A DNA stretch of 64,000 bases from Micromonospora nigra (GCF_900091585.1 NZ_FMHT01000003.1:1364001-1428000); one strand, 5' to 3'; shown: positions 55,225-63,870, counted from the first letter of the stretch. Made by a program: numbers and translations. The notes: a model not told the origin generated them from the letters alone.

Positions 55225-56418
55225 ATGGGTGAGGATCGGGCATACGACGTCGTGTTGTTCGGGGCCACCGGGTTCACCGGCGGGCTGACCGCCGAATACC
55301 TGGCCCGGCACGCGCCGGCCGGGCTGCGCTGGGCGCTGGCCGGGCGCAACCCGGCCAAGCTGGCCGCGGTACGGGACCGGCTGGCCGCGATCGACCCGGG
55401 GCTCGCCGGGCTGCCGCTGCTGACCGCCGATGTGACCGACGCCGACGCGCTGCGGGCGGTGGCGGAGAGCACCCGGGTGCTGGCCACCACCGTCGGGCCG
55501 TACGTGCACCACGGGGAACCGCTGGTCGCGGCGTGTGCCCGCGCCGGCACCGACTACCTCGACATCACCGGCGAGCCGGAGTTCGTCGACCTGATGTACG
55601 TCCGCCACCACGCCGAGGCCGTCCGCACCGGGGCCCGCCTGGTGCACGCCTGCGGCTTCGACTCGGTCCCGCACGACCTGGGCGTCTGGTACACGCTCAA
55701 GCAGTTGCCCGCCGACGTGCCGATCGCCGTCGACGGGTTCGTCCGGGCCGGTGGCGCGTTCTCCGCCGGCACGTACCATTCGGCGCTGACCGCCTTCTCC
55801 CGCACGGCGCAGACGTCCCGCGCGGCGCGGGACCGCCGCGCGGTCGAGCCGCGACCGGACGACCGTCGCGTCCGCGCGGTGCCGGGGAAGCTGACCCGGT
55901 CGAGGGAACTGGGCGTCTGGACGGTGCCGCTGCCCACCATCGACCCGCAGGTCGTACGCCGGTCGGCCGCGGCCCGTCCCGAGTACGGGCCCGACTTCCG
56001 CTACCGGCACTTCGCGGCGGTGAAGCGGCTGCCGACGGTGCTGGCCGCCGGGGCGGGCCTGGGTGGCCTGGCCGCCCTGGTGAAGCTGCCACCGACCCGG
56101 CGCTGGCTGCTGGGGCGGCTCACCTCCGGGCAGGGGCCGAGCGCCGAGCGGCGCGCGAGGTCGTGGTTCCGGGTGCGGTTCGTCGGCACCGGCGGCGGCC
56201 GGCGGGTGGTGACGGAGGTGGCCGGCGGTGACCCCGGCTACGACGAGACGGCCAAGATGCTCGCCGAGTCGGCGCTCTGCCTCGCCCTGGACGACCTACC
56301 CGCGACCTCCGGCCAGGTGACACCGGTGACCGCGATGGGTGACGCCCTGCTGGAACGGCTCGTACGGGCGGGCCTGACGTTCCGGGTGCGGGAACAGACC
56401 ACCAGCGGAACGGCTTGA
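55225..56418 (+). CDS. Saccharopine dehydrogenase-like / trans-acting enoyl reductase family protein
   Basis: A 397-residue NAD(P)-binding protein. YDVVLFGATGFTGGLTAEYL is the Rossmann start; further blocks are LRWALAGRNPAKL, TTVGPYVHHGEPLVAACARAGTDY split around residue 95, and HACGFDSVPHDLGVW near 145. This is the layout of mycobacterial Rv2449c/Rv2953-type proteins, the latter an enoyl reductase acting with a polyketide synthase. No PKS is nearby, so the substrate is open. A hydrophobic stretch near 280-300 may touch the membrane. Start: ATG 55225, leaderless; frames reaching further upstream run into the 34-nt repeats. Confidence 0.88.
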   Translation: MGEDRAYDVVLFGATGFTGGLTAEYLARHAPAGLRWALAGRNPAKLAAVRDRLAAIDPGLAGLPLLTADVTDADALRAVAESTRVLATTVGPYVHHGEPLVAACARAGTDYLDITGEPEFVDLMYVRHHAEAVRTGARLVHACGFDSVPHDLGVWYTLKQLPADVPIAVDGFVRAGGAFSAGTYHSALTAFSRTAQTSRAARDRRAVEPRPDDRRVRAVPGKLTRSRELGVWTVPLPTIDPQVVRRSAAARPEYGPDFRYRHFAAVKRLPTVLAAGAGLGGLAALVKLPPTRRWLLGRLTSGQGPSAERRARSWFRVRFVGTGGGRRVVTEVAGGDPGYDETAKMLAESALCLALDDLPATSGQVTPVTAMGDALLERLVRAGLTFRVREQTTSGTA

Positions 56419-56439
56419 CCCTCCACCAGGTCGAGGTCA

Positions 56440-56445
56440 CAGGAT
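56440..56445 (+). promoter_or_regulatory. -10 hexamer of leaderless MerR/clamp transcript
   Basis: CAGGAT, then 7 nt (CAGCGGC), then GTG 56453. TTGACC at 56415-56420 could be the -35 (19-nt spacer). Confidence 0.5.
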
Positions 56446-56452
56446 CAGCGGC

Positions 56453-57532
56453 GTGGAGAGTGGACTGCGCAGCATCGGCGAGCTGGCCCGGGCCAGCGGG
56501 CTGACCGTGAGCGCCCTGCGGTTCTACGACCGCACGGGCGTCCTGGTCCCGGCCCTGGTCGACCCGGTCACCGGCTACCGCTGGTACGCCGACGACCAGG
56601 TGGCCCCGGCCCGGCTGGTGGCCGGCCTGCGCCGGGTCGGGATGCCGCTGGCCGAGATCACGGCGGCGGTGCGCCACCGCCGTGACCCGGCGGCGGTGAC
56701 CCGGCTGCTCGACAGGCACCTGCGCCGCCTCGAGGACGGCCTCGCCGATGCCCGCCGCGAACTCTCCCGGGTCCGTAGCCTGATCGATCCGGAGGAACCG
56801 ATGACCACCCGACTCACCCTGTCCCCCGCCGCGTTCGCCGCCGCCGTCGACGCCGTCCGGTTCGCCGTCGGCGACGATCCCGACCTGCCGGTGCTGGCCG
56901 GCGTGCTGTGCGAGGTGACCGACGACGGCCTGCGGCTGGTCGCCACCGACCGGCACCGGCTGGCGGTGGCCCGGGTGGCCGGCACGCCCGCCGGCCCACC
57001 GGTGCGGACGCTCGTTCCGGTCGCCCTGGTCGACGAGGTCCGCGGGCTGCTGGCGACGGCCGGTCCGCAGGCGCACCTGACGGTGTCCGCCTCGACGGTG
57101 GCGGTGTCCGTCGGTGAGCGGGAGGTGACGGCGGCCTGCCTGCCGTACGACTTCCCGGACTACCGCCGGCTGCTGCGCGACGCGGCCTCCGGAGCCCCGA
57201 CCCGCCGGGTCCGGGTGGAGGTGGCGGCGCTGCGGGAGTCGCTGACCGCCGGGCTGCCGCTGGTCAGGGAGCACGACGGGGTACGCCACGAGGTGACCGC
57301 CCTGGGCGTCGACGGCCGGGGCGGGTTGCGGGTGCTCGCCGCCGACGACCTCGCCGCCGACGACCCGGGCGTGCTGCGGGTCGGGGTGAACCGGGAGTAC
57401 CTGCTGGAGGCGTTGACGGCGGGCGGACGCGGCCAGTTGGTGCTGGAGCTGGACGGCCCGATCACCCCCCTCGCCGTCCGGCGCGAGGACGACGCCGACG
57501 CCTTCTCGATCCTGATGCCGATCCGCCTGTGA
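56453..57532 (+). CDS. MerR-type DNA-binding domain fused to beta-clamp (DnaN) domains II-III
   Basis: A 359-residue two-part protein. Residues 1-116 are a MerR HTH (IGELARASGLTVSALRFYDR, PVTGYRWYADDQV) with the dimerisation helix. From 117, TLSPAAFAAAVDAVRFAVGD through LRLVATDRHRLAVARV (near 165) is DnaN domain II. From about 240, the PYDFPDYRRLL and VNREYLLEAL blocks are domain III. The last residues, SILMPIRL, match the C-terminus of the replicative clamp that lines its client-binding pocket. Clamp domain I is absent and the MerR domain takes its place. An internal GGAGGA stands before an in-frame ATG at 56801. Role unknown: perhaps a regulator responding to replication or repair proteins. 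Confidence 0.88.
   Translation: MESGLRSIGELARASGLTVSALRFYDRTGVLVPALVDPVTGYRWYADDQVAPARLVAGLRRVGMPLAEITAAVRHRRDPAAVTRLLDRHLRRLEDGLADARRELSRVRSLIDPEEPMTTRLTLSPAAFAAAVDAVRFAVGDDPDLPVLAGVLCEVTDDGLRLVATDRHRLAVARVAGTPAGPPVRTLVPVALVDEVRGLLATAGPQAHLTVSASTVAVSVGEREVTAACLPYDFPDYRRLLRDAASGAPTRRVRVEVAALRESLTAGLPLVREHDGVRHEVTALGVDGRGGLRVLAADDLAADDPGVLRVGVNREYLLEALTAGGRGQLVLELDGPITPLAVRREDDADAFSILMPIRL
56791..56803 (+). promoter_or_regulatory. Internal ribosome-binding site and start in the MerR/clamp gene
   Basis: GGAGGA at 56791-56796, 4 nt, then ATG 56801, in frame and exactly at the domain border. Initiation here would give a 243-residue stand-alone clamp II-III protein. Confidence 0.6.
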
Positions 57533-57630
57533 CGGGGGGCCTGCGTCCGGGTGGGCCGGGGCGCGGGAAGGCGCGACGGTAGCATTCGAGGGTTACCCCA
57601 GCCGACCCGGACGGAGGCGTACGGAGCAGC

Positions 57631-58914
57631 ATGCTCGACATGGACTTGATCCGGAAGGATCGCGAGGCGGTGGCGACCGCGTTGGCGAAGCGGCTGGATC
57701 CCGCCGAGGTGTCCCGGGCGTTGGACGAGATCCAACGGCTCGACCAGGAGCGCCGTGCCCTGATCAGCGCGATCGACGGCGAGCGGCAGCGCCGCAAGGC
57801 CGACGCGCGGGCGTACGCGCAGGCCAAGCGGGCCGGGGTCGAGCCGGAGGTGGCGACGCCGGAAGCCGGCCGCAAGCAGCTCGCCGACCTGGAGTCCGAG
57901 CTGGACGAGGTGCAGGCCCGGCTGCGCACCTCGATGAGCGAGCTGCCGAACCTGCCCGCCGACGACGTCGTGCCCGGCGGCAAGGAGGCCAACCGGGTGG
58001 TAAAGACCTTCCGGGAGCCTCCGGCGATCGAGAAGGTCCGCGACCACGTGGAGCTGTCCCGGATGCTCGGTCTGGTCGACCACGAACGCGGCGTCAAGCT
58101 CGGTGGTTCCGGCTTCTGGATGTACACCGGCCTGGGCGCCCGGCTGGAGTGGGCGCTGATCAGCTGGTTCATCGACGAGCACGTGCGGGCGGGCTACGAG
58201 TTCCTGCTGCCGCCGCACCTGCTGCTCGACACGGCCGGGTTCGCCGCCGGCCAGTTCCCCAAGTTCTACGACGACGTCTACCACCTGGATCGGGAGTCGG
58301 CCCCGCGCGGGCAGTTCCTGCTGCCCACGGCGGAGACCGCGATTCTCGGCGCGTACCAGGACGAGATCCTGGAGACGGCGGCGCTGCCGCTCAAGCGGTT
58401 CGCGTACACCCCGTGCTACCGGCGGGAGGCGGCCGGCTCGCACTCGGACGAGCGCGGCACCGTGCGGGGCCACCAGTTCAACAAGGTGGAGATCTTCCAG
58501 TTCACCCTGCCGGAGCAGGCGGACGCGGCGCTGGAGGAGATGGTCGCGCACGCGGAGCGCCTGGTGGAGAAGCTGGGGCTGCACTACCAGCGCAGCCTGC
58601 TGTCGGCCGGCGACGCCAGCGCGTCGATGCGCAAGACGCTCGACATCGAGGTGTGGATGCCGAGCACCGGCAAGTACAAGGAGGTGTCGTCGGTCTCCTG
58701 GGCGGGTGACTACCAGGCCCGCCGGGCGGCGATCCGCTACCGGGAGCCGGGCGGCAAGCAGACCCGTTTCGTGCACACCCTCAACGGGTCGGCGCTGGCG
58801 ACGAGCCGCCTGTTCCCGGCCATCCTGGAGCAGTTCCAGCAGCCCGACGGCTCGGTGCTGCTTCCGGAGGTGCTCCAGGCCCGCCTCGGCACCGACCGCC
58901 TGACCCCCCGCTGA
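57631..58914 (+). CDS. serS: Seryl-tRNA synthetase
   Basis: A 427-residue class II synthetase. The N-terminal tRNA-binding coiled coil spans about 25-105 (RALDEIQRLDQERRALISAI and LADLESELDEVQARLRTS). Class II motif 2 is FAYTPCYRREAAGSHSDERG near 255-275, followed by VRGHQFNKVEIFQF, and motif 3 is NGSALATSRLFPAILEQFQQ near 385-405. It charges tRNA-Ser (and tRNA-Sec if present). ATG 57631 follows GGAGG; TAGCAT at 57580-57585 is a likely -10, giving a leader of about 39 nt. Convergent with the NuoF-like gene. Confidence 0.97.
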   Translation: MLDMDLIRKDREAVATALAKRLDPAEVSRALDEIQRLDQERRALISAIDGERQRRKADARAYAQAKRAGVEPEVATPEAGRKQLADLESELDEVQARLRTSMSELPNLPADDVVPGGKEANRVVKTFREPPAIEKVRDHVELSRMLGLVDHERGVKLGGSGFWMYTGLGARLEWALISWFIDEHVRAGYEFLLPPHLLLDTAGFAAGQFPKFYDDVYHLDRESAPRGQFLLPTAETAILGAYQDEILETAALPLKRFAYTPCYRREAAGSHSDERGTVRGHQFNKVEIFQFTLPEQADAALEEMVAHAERLVEKLGLHYQRSLLSAGDASASMRKTLDIEVWMPSTGKYKEVSSVSWAGDYQARRAAIRYREPGGKQTRFVHTLNGSALATSRLFPAILEQFQQPDGSVLLPEVLQARLGTDRLTPR

Positions 58915-58935
58915 CCGGCTGCCCGGCGGGTCAGG
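58899..58935. terminator. Possible bidirectional terminator over both stop codons
   Basis: CCTGACCCCCCG (58899-58910) pairs with 58924-58935 (one mismatch), spanning the end of serS and the end of the NuoF-like gene. Confidence 0.5.
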
Positions 58936-60394
58936 CGTCGGTCAGCCGCAGCGCGAGCGCCGGGCAGACCTTCACCGCCTTGAGCGCGCCCTCCCGCAGC
59001 CAGGTCGGCACGGGAGTGGGCGGGAAGGCGGGGTATCCGTTCTGGTCGAGGCGGATGAAGTCCGGCACGACGTGGGCGCAGAGGCCGTGTCCGTCGCACC
59101 GGGACCAGTCCAGCACGAGCTTCTGCGGGTCCGGGTCGGGCGCACCGGGCAGACCCATCATGCCCTTGACGCGGCGTCCGCAGCCCTCGCCGGTGGTGTG
59201 TTTGGCCAGGTCGTCGGCGAACACCTCCATGGCGGACAGGGCGAATCGGGACGTACCGTCGGGGTGGCTGCACGCACCACGGCCCTTGACGTCACCGGCG
59301 GCGGCCCGGACGACCTCGACCGGCGCGCTGCCGGAGACGGCCAGGTCGACGGCGCGGGCCAGGTCGGGCAGGCCGCGCTTGCACGGGCCGCACTGCCCGG
59401 CGGACTCCCCGGCCAGGTAGCGCACCACCTGGGCGGCCTCGCCGAGGGGGCAGGTGTCGTTGCCCAGTGGGACGATGATGCCCGCTCCCAGGGTGCCGCC
59501 CACCCTGGTCAGGCCTTTGCGGGAGATCTCGGCGGTGTCCGCCGACTGCTGGGTGATCCACTTGCCGTGGTAGCCGCCCATCAGGATGCCCGGACCGTCG
59601 GGCACCTCGCACAGGTCGAGGATCTCCCGCAGCGGGGTGCCCGCCGCACACTCGACGACCGCCTGGCGGGCGGCCGCGCCGGTCACCGTCAGCAGGACGG
59701 TGCCCGGTTCGTCGTCGGTGCCGAGCGCCGCGTACTCGTACGGGCCGAGGCGGGCGGCGATGGCCAGTTGCGCGTACGTCTCGGCGTTGCTGAGCAGGGT
59801 CGGCAGGTTGCGTACGCCGGAGTCACTGGACCGCTTCTTGGTGCCGGGCGGGATGTGTGGCAGGCCGTTGATGCCGTTGACCAGGGCGCCGCCCTCGCCG
59901 GAGATGAACCGGTGCGGCACCGTGACCACACTGGTCGGTGCGGGCATCGGGCGTTCGTCGAGGGCCTCCAGCAGGGAGTCCCGGCCGACGAGGTCGTCGG
60001 CGACGCAGAGCACGATCTCCTCGGCGTCCAACGCGAACGCGGCGAGTGCCGCCCCGTCGAGAATCAGGTGCGGGGCCCGGGTGAGCAGCACCTTGTCCTT
60101 CCAGCTGGCGGGCTCCCCCTCGCTGGCGTTGACCACCACCACGGGCGGCAGGTCCTGCCGCTCGCAGGACTCCAGCACCGCGCGCAGCTTCCTGGCGAAC
60201 GGGAAGCCCGCGCCGCCCTTGCCCTTGAGCTGGACGCCCTCGGCCAGCCGCAGCAGGTTGGCCGGCTCCATCGGCCCGATCGGGCCGTGCACCAGTTCGT
60301 GCGCCCGCAGGTCGAGCCGACCGAACTCGGCGAACCCGGCGGTGAGTCGGGGTTCGCCGACGCAGGCCACCGGAGGCACCGTCGTGCGCATCAC
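58931..60394 (-). CDS. NuoF-like NAD(P)H oxidoreductase fused to a ferredoxin domain
   Basis: A 487-residue predicted electron-input subunit. LKGKGGAGFPFARK and NASEGEPASWKDKVL bind NADH and FMN as in NuoF, and RFISGEGGALVNG follows. The usual fourth iron-sulfur motif ESCGxCxPC reads ESAGQCGPCKRG near residue 330, so the first cysteine is Ala. Residues about 415-487 form a small ferredoxin domain with only three visible ligand cysteines (SRCDGHGLCAH and KVCPAL), suggesting a 3Fe-4S cluster. It overlaps the haem-type membrane gene upstream (GTGATG); GTG 60394 or ATG 60391 may start it. Probably passes electrons from NAD(P)H to that membrane protein. Confidence 0.88.
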   Translation of the reverse strand: MMRTTVPPVACVGEPRLTAGFAEFGRLDLRAHELVHGPIGPMEPANLLRLAEGVQLKGKGGAGFPFARKLRAVLESCERQDLPPVVVVNASEGEPASWKDKVLLTRAPHLILDGAALAAFALDAEEIVLCVADDLVGRDSLLEALDERPMPAPTSVVTVPHRFISGEGGALVNGINGLPHIPPGTKKRSSDSGVRNLPTLLSNAETYAQLAIAARLGPYEYAALGTDDEPGTVLLTVTGAAARQAVVECAAGTPLREILDLCEVPDGPGILMGGYHGKWITQQSADTAEISRKGLTRVGGTLGAGIIVPLGNDTCPLGEAAQVVRYLAGESAGQCGPCKRGLPDLARAVDLAVSGSAPVEVVRAAAGDVKGRGACSHPDGTSRFALSAMEVFADDLAKHTTGEGCGRRVKGMMGLPGAPDPDPQKLVLDWSRCDGHGLCAHVVPDFIRLDQNGYPAFPPTPVPTWLREGALKAVKVCPALALRLTDA

Positions 60395-62025
60395 CTCGCT
60401 TCACCCCGCAGCCCGGCCCAGTACGCCCCGTCGACCGCGTCCGCGTTGGCGCGACGGCGGCGCGGGTCCCTGGCGGATCGCCGCGCCTCGCGTCGGGAGG
60501 CCAGGTCGACCAGGGTGGGGGTGTCGTCGGCCGGCACGTCGTCGGTCAGGTACCGCGCCGGCGGCCGCCAGTAGTCGGGTTCCTCCTCCGGCAGGTCGTC
60601 GTCGACGCTGTGCCGGCCGCCACCGCTGCGCGGCGCGGCGGAGATCGGGCTGCCGGAGATCGGGCCGGCCGAGATGGGCCGGCCCGCGGTCCAACGACGC
60701 GGGCTGTCCCAGGGCTCCTCCGGCTCGTCGAGGGGCTGCGGCGGGGCCGAGTAGCGGGTGCCGGCGTCCACGTCGGAGCGGGACCGGCGCGAGGGAGCGT
60801 CCTCCTCCTCGCGGCGACGCCGACGGGCGGGCTCCTCCTCCCGCAGATCCTCGTCGCGGCGCGACGCTCGGCGGCCGACCGACTCGTCGGCACGCCGGGA
60901 GCGACGGACAACGGGCTCCACGTCCTCCTCGCGGCGGGAGCCACGGACGACCGGCTCCACGTCCTCCTCGCGGCGGTATCGGCGGGCGGTCTCCCGTTCC
61001 TCGGTCTTCCGGCGGGCGGAACGGCCCGTCGCCGGCTCCAGGTCCTCGGCACGCTGGCGGCGGCCCGGCCGCACCGGTTCGCGCAGGGTCCCCGGTTCGG
61101 GGACCACCGGCACCGTGAACCGCTCGGGGTCGGTGCGCCGGACGGTGGGTCCGGCCCAGGTGCCGGAGGTGCTGTCGGCCCAACTCGTCTCACGGGCGGT
61201 CCGCTTCTCCCGGCGTTCCTCGTCCTCCCCACGGCGTCGGGTGATCGCGCCGAGCAGCAGGTTGCCCCGGGTGTCCTCGCTGCCCCTGCCGGTCATCACG
61301 GCGTTGAGCACGGCGGCCTGCTGCTGCTCGCGGCTGGTCCGTTGCAGGGCCACCGAGAGACGCACCAGCAGCGCCACCACGACCAGCAGGACACAGGCCA
61401 GGTAGCTCAGGGTCACCCAGGACGTGGCGGGTCGGCCCGCGTTCAGGCCGTGGACGATGGCGAACGGCCAGGAGGCGTACGCGGTGGAGTGCAGCACCCG
61501 CCACAGCCACTTCGGGCCGACGCCGGCGAACCGGGCGCGGATGAGGCCGGTCCACAGCACGCTGACCATCAGCAGGGCGGCGACGGTGCCGAGTCCGACG
61601 TAGATGCCCCGGCCGCCGACGAAGGGCACGAGCGCGTCGGTGGGGCCGGCCCGACCACTGGCGATCTTCGTGATGACGTGGAAGACCAGCCCGGCGACGC
61701 CGAGGATGCCGGTGGCCCGGTGGGCGGACTGGAGCAGCACCCGATGCCGGATGAGCAGCACCAGCCGATCGGTGGCGAGCAGCCCCATCATCACGGTCAG
61801 GCTGAGCGACACGAGGGCGATCACGCCCGCGAAGAACTCGGTGAAGAAGAAGCCGTACGCGTACGCCGTCTGCGCGGCACCGGTCAGCATGGTGACCGCC
61901 CACAGCGCCGCGAGCGCGGAGGCGCCCAGCAGGATCACCGTCGAGCGGGATGCTGTGCGGACCCCCCGGCTGGACGAGGCGGTGCGGACGGTCGTCGGCT
62001 TCTCGTTCTGCTTGGCCCGGGCCAT
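60391..62025 (-). CDS. Ferric-reductase-like (haem-binding) membrane protein with long charged tail
   Basis: 544 residues from ATG 62025 with GAGGAGCAG just upstream. About five helices lie in residues 30-240. Histidines in HRVLLQSAHRATGILGVAGLVFHV and in RVLHSTAYASWPFAIVHGLNAG are spaced to bind two haems, as in ferric reductase/cytochrome b-like domains. Residues 260-544 are a disordered Arg/Glu-rich cytoplasmic tail with repeats such as RREEDVEPVVRGSRR. No flavin domain is attached; that job probably falls to the NuoF-ferredoxin protein whose start overlaps this stop. Divergent from the amylase gene. Confidence 0.82.
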   Translation of the reverse strand: MARAKQNEKPTTVRTASSSRGVRTASRSTVILLGASALAALWAVTMLTGAAQTAYAYGFFFTEFFAGVIALVSLSLTVMMGLLATDRLVLLIRHRVLLQSAHRATGILGVAGLVFHVITKIASGRAGPTDALVPFVGGRGIYVGLGTVAALLMVSVLWTGLIRARFAGVGPKWLWRVLHSTAYASWPFAIVHGLNAGRPATSWVTLSYLACVLLVVVALLVRLSVALQRTSREQQQAAVLNAVMTGRGSEDTRGNLLLGAITRRRGEDEERREKRTARETSWADSTSGTWAGPTVRRTDPERFTVPVVPEPGTLREPVRPGRRQRAEDLEPATGRSARRKTEERETARRYRREEDVEPVVRGSRREEDVEPVVRRSRRADESVGRRASRRDEDLREEEPARRRRREEEDAPSRRSRSDVDAGTRYSAPPQPLDEPEEPWDSPRRWTAGRPISAGPISGSPISAAPRSGGGRHSVDDDLPEEEPDYWRPPARYLTDDVPADDTPTLVDLASRREARRSARDPRRRRANADAVDGAYWAGLRGEAR

Positions 62026-62222
62026 CTGCTCCTCGATCGTCTCGCGGCGGCACACCGCCGGCCGACCCTTTTCCGTCCACGGGTACGCAGCCCGGGCACG
62101 GTCGGATCAGCGACGGCGGGAACTTTTTCCGCGAGTTGTCGAACCGGCCCGTCTCCGGCTGCGTGTAGCCGCCGCCGGCGCCCTGCGCGAGCAGTCAGGC
62201 GACAGTGACCACTCTCCATGCG

Positions 62223-62252
62223 TTGACAGTTCTTGCAACGCGCTCGTAATCT
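62223..62252 (+). promoter_or_regulatory. Promoter of the alpha-amylase gene
   Basis: TTGACA (62223-62228), 18 nt, TAATCT (62247-62252): near-consensus housekeeping promoter, unusual in this GC-rich window. It lies in the 339-nt gap to the leftward membrane gene, the rest of which shows no gene. Confidence 0.75.
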
Positions 62253-62283
62253 TGCCGCAACCTTTCAGTCGGGTTTGCAAGAT
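62230..62283 (+). promoter_or_regulatory. MalR/Reg1-like operator cluster at the amylase promoter
   Basis: CTTGCAA (62232-62238) in the promoter spacer, CTTGCCGCAA (62251-62260) over the -10, and TTGCAAG (62275-62281, reversed). Repeated CTTGCA elements mark maltose/amylase control regions of actinomycetes, bound by the LacI-type repressor MalR/Reg1. Confidence 0.6.
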
Positions 62284-62364
62284 CCCGGCAGCGTCGCCCG
62301 TTCCCCCAGCTCCGACCCGTGCTCCATCCCCCGTCCCGCAGCCCCCCCGCCCCCAGGAGTACCG

Positions 62365-63813
62365 ATGCATCGACGCAGATCTCGCCTCGCGATCGCCACG
62401 TTGGGTGTGATCGCGAGCCTCCTCGCCCCGACCGTCGTCGCCGCGAGTCCCGCCGCCGCAGCCCCCAGCGGCGGCAAGAAGGTCATCGCCAACCTGTTCG
62501 AGTGGACCTGGCCCTCGGTGGCCAGCGAGTGCACGAGCACGCTCGGCCCCAAGGGATACGGCTACGTCCAGGTCTCCCCGCCGCAGGAACACGTCCGGGG
62601 CAACCAGTGGTGGGTGGCCTACCAGCCGGTCAGCTACCGGATCGAGTCCCGCAAGGGCACCCGGGCACAGTTCAGGTCCATGGTCGACACCTGCCACGCG
62701 GCAGGCGTGAAGGTGATCGTGGACGCGGTCGTCAACCACATGTCCGGCCAGGACAACGGCGGCACCGGCTGGGCCGGCTCGTCGTACGGGCACTACAACT
62801 ACCCGGGCATCTACTCGGCGCAGGACTTCCACTACTGCGGTCGCAACGGCGGCAACGACATCGCCAACTACAACGACCGGTTCGAGGTGCAGAACTGCGA
62901 ACTGGTCAACCTCGCCGACCTCAAGACCGGTTCGGACTACGTACGCAACCGCCTCGCCGCGTACCTCAACGACCTGCTCTCCCTCGGGGTGGACGGCTTC
63001 CGGATGGACGCCAGCAAGCACATGCCGGCCGCCGACATCGCCGCCATCAAGAACCGCCTGTCCCGGCCGGCGTACATCGTGCAGGAGGTCATCTACGGCG
63101 CGGGTGAGCCCATCCAGCCGTCCGAGTACACCGGCAACGGCGACGTGCACGAGTTCCGCTACGGCAAGGACCTGGCCCGGGTGTTCCGCTCGGAACGACT
63201 CGCCTACCTGCGCAACTTCGGCGAGGGCTGGGGCCACCTGCCCAGCGGCGTCGCGTCGGTGTTCGTGGACAACCACGACACCCAGCGCGATGTGGGCGGG
63301 GTGCTGACCTACCGGGACCGGGGCGTGTACGCGCTGGCCAACGCCTTCATGCTGGGCTGGCCGTACGGGTCGCCGACGGTGATGTCCAGTTACACCTTCA
63401 CCAACCGTGACGCCGGCCCGCCGTCGGACGCCAACAACAAGACCCGGGCCACGACCTGCTACTCGGGATGGGAGTGCGAGCACCGCTGGCCGGTGATCGC
63501 CAACATGGTCGGCTTCCGCAACGCCACCGAGGGCACCGGCGTCAGCAACTGGTACGACAACGGCAACAACCACATCGCCTTCAGCCGCACCGGCAGGGGC
63601 TACCTCACCCTCAACGACGAGGACTACGCGATCACCGGTCGCTCGTACTACACCGGGCTGCCGGCCGGCCGCTACTGCGACGTCATCCACGGCACCTTCA
63701 GCAACGGCACGTGCAGCGGGCCGGTGATCACCGTGGACGGGAACGGCTGGTTCTCCGCCACCGTCCCCGCCAAGGACGGGATCGCCATCCACGTGGGCGC
63801 GCGCCTGAGCTGA
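62365..63813 (+). CDS. Secreted GH13 alpha-amylase
   Basis: A 482-residue secreted starch hydrolase. The signal peptide is residues 1-33 (LAIATLGVIASLLAP to PAAAA). The catalytic barrel has region I DAVVNH near 118-123, region II GFRMDASKH with nucleophile Asp215, region III acid/base Glu241 in IVQEVIYG, and region IV FVDNHD with Asp305. Domain C (about 370-482) ends the protein; no starch-binding domain is attached. The layout fits the actinomycete/animal-type GH13 subfamily (KVIANLFEWTWPSVASEC at the mature start). ATG 62365 with CAGGAG 5 nt upstream. A strong promoter with CTTGCA operators precedes it, and a hairpin follows. Confidence 0.96.
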   Translation: MHRRRSRLAIATLGVIASLLAPTVVAASPAAAAPSGGKKVIANLFEWTWPSVASECTSTLGPKGYGYVQVSPPQEHVRGNQWWVAYQPVSYRIESRKGTRAQFRSMVDTCHAAGVKVIVDAVVNHMSGQDNGGTGWAGSSYGHYNYPGIYSAQDFHYCGRNGGNDIANYNDRFEVQNCELVNLADLKTGSDYVRNRLAAYLNDLLSLGVDGFRMDASKHMPAADIAAIKNRLSRPAYIVQEVIYGAGEPIQPSEYTGNGDVHEFRYGKDLARVFRSERLAYLRNFGEGWGHLPSGVASVFVDNHDTQRDVGGVLTYRDRGVYALANAFMLGWPYGSPTVMSSYTFTNRDAGPPSDANNKTRATTCYSGWECEHRWPVIANMVGFRNATEGTGVSNWYDNGNNHIAFSRTGRGYLTLNDEDYAITGRSYYTGLPAGRYCDVIHGTFSNGTCSGPVITVDGNGWFSATVPAKDGIAIHVGARLS

Positions 63814-63830
63814 CCGGGCAGGTGCCAGCG

Positions 63831-63870
63831 GGCCCCCGCCGACCGGAGCGATCACCGGCCGGCGGGGGCC
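63831..63870 (+). terminator. Terminator after the amylase gene
   Basis: 16-bp inverted repeat with one mismatch (63831-63846 with 63855-63870), loop AGCGATCA. Confidence 0.8.
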
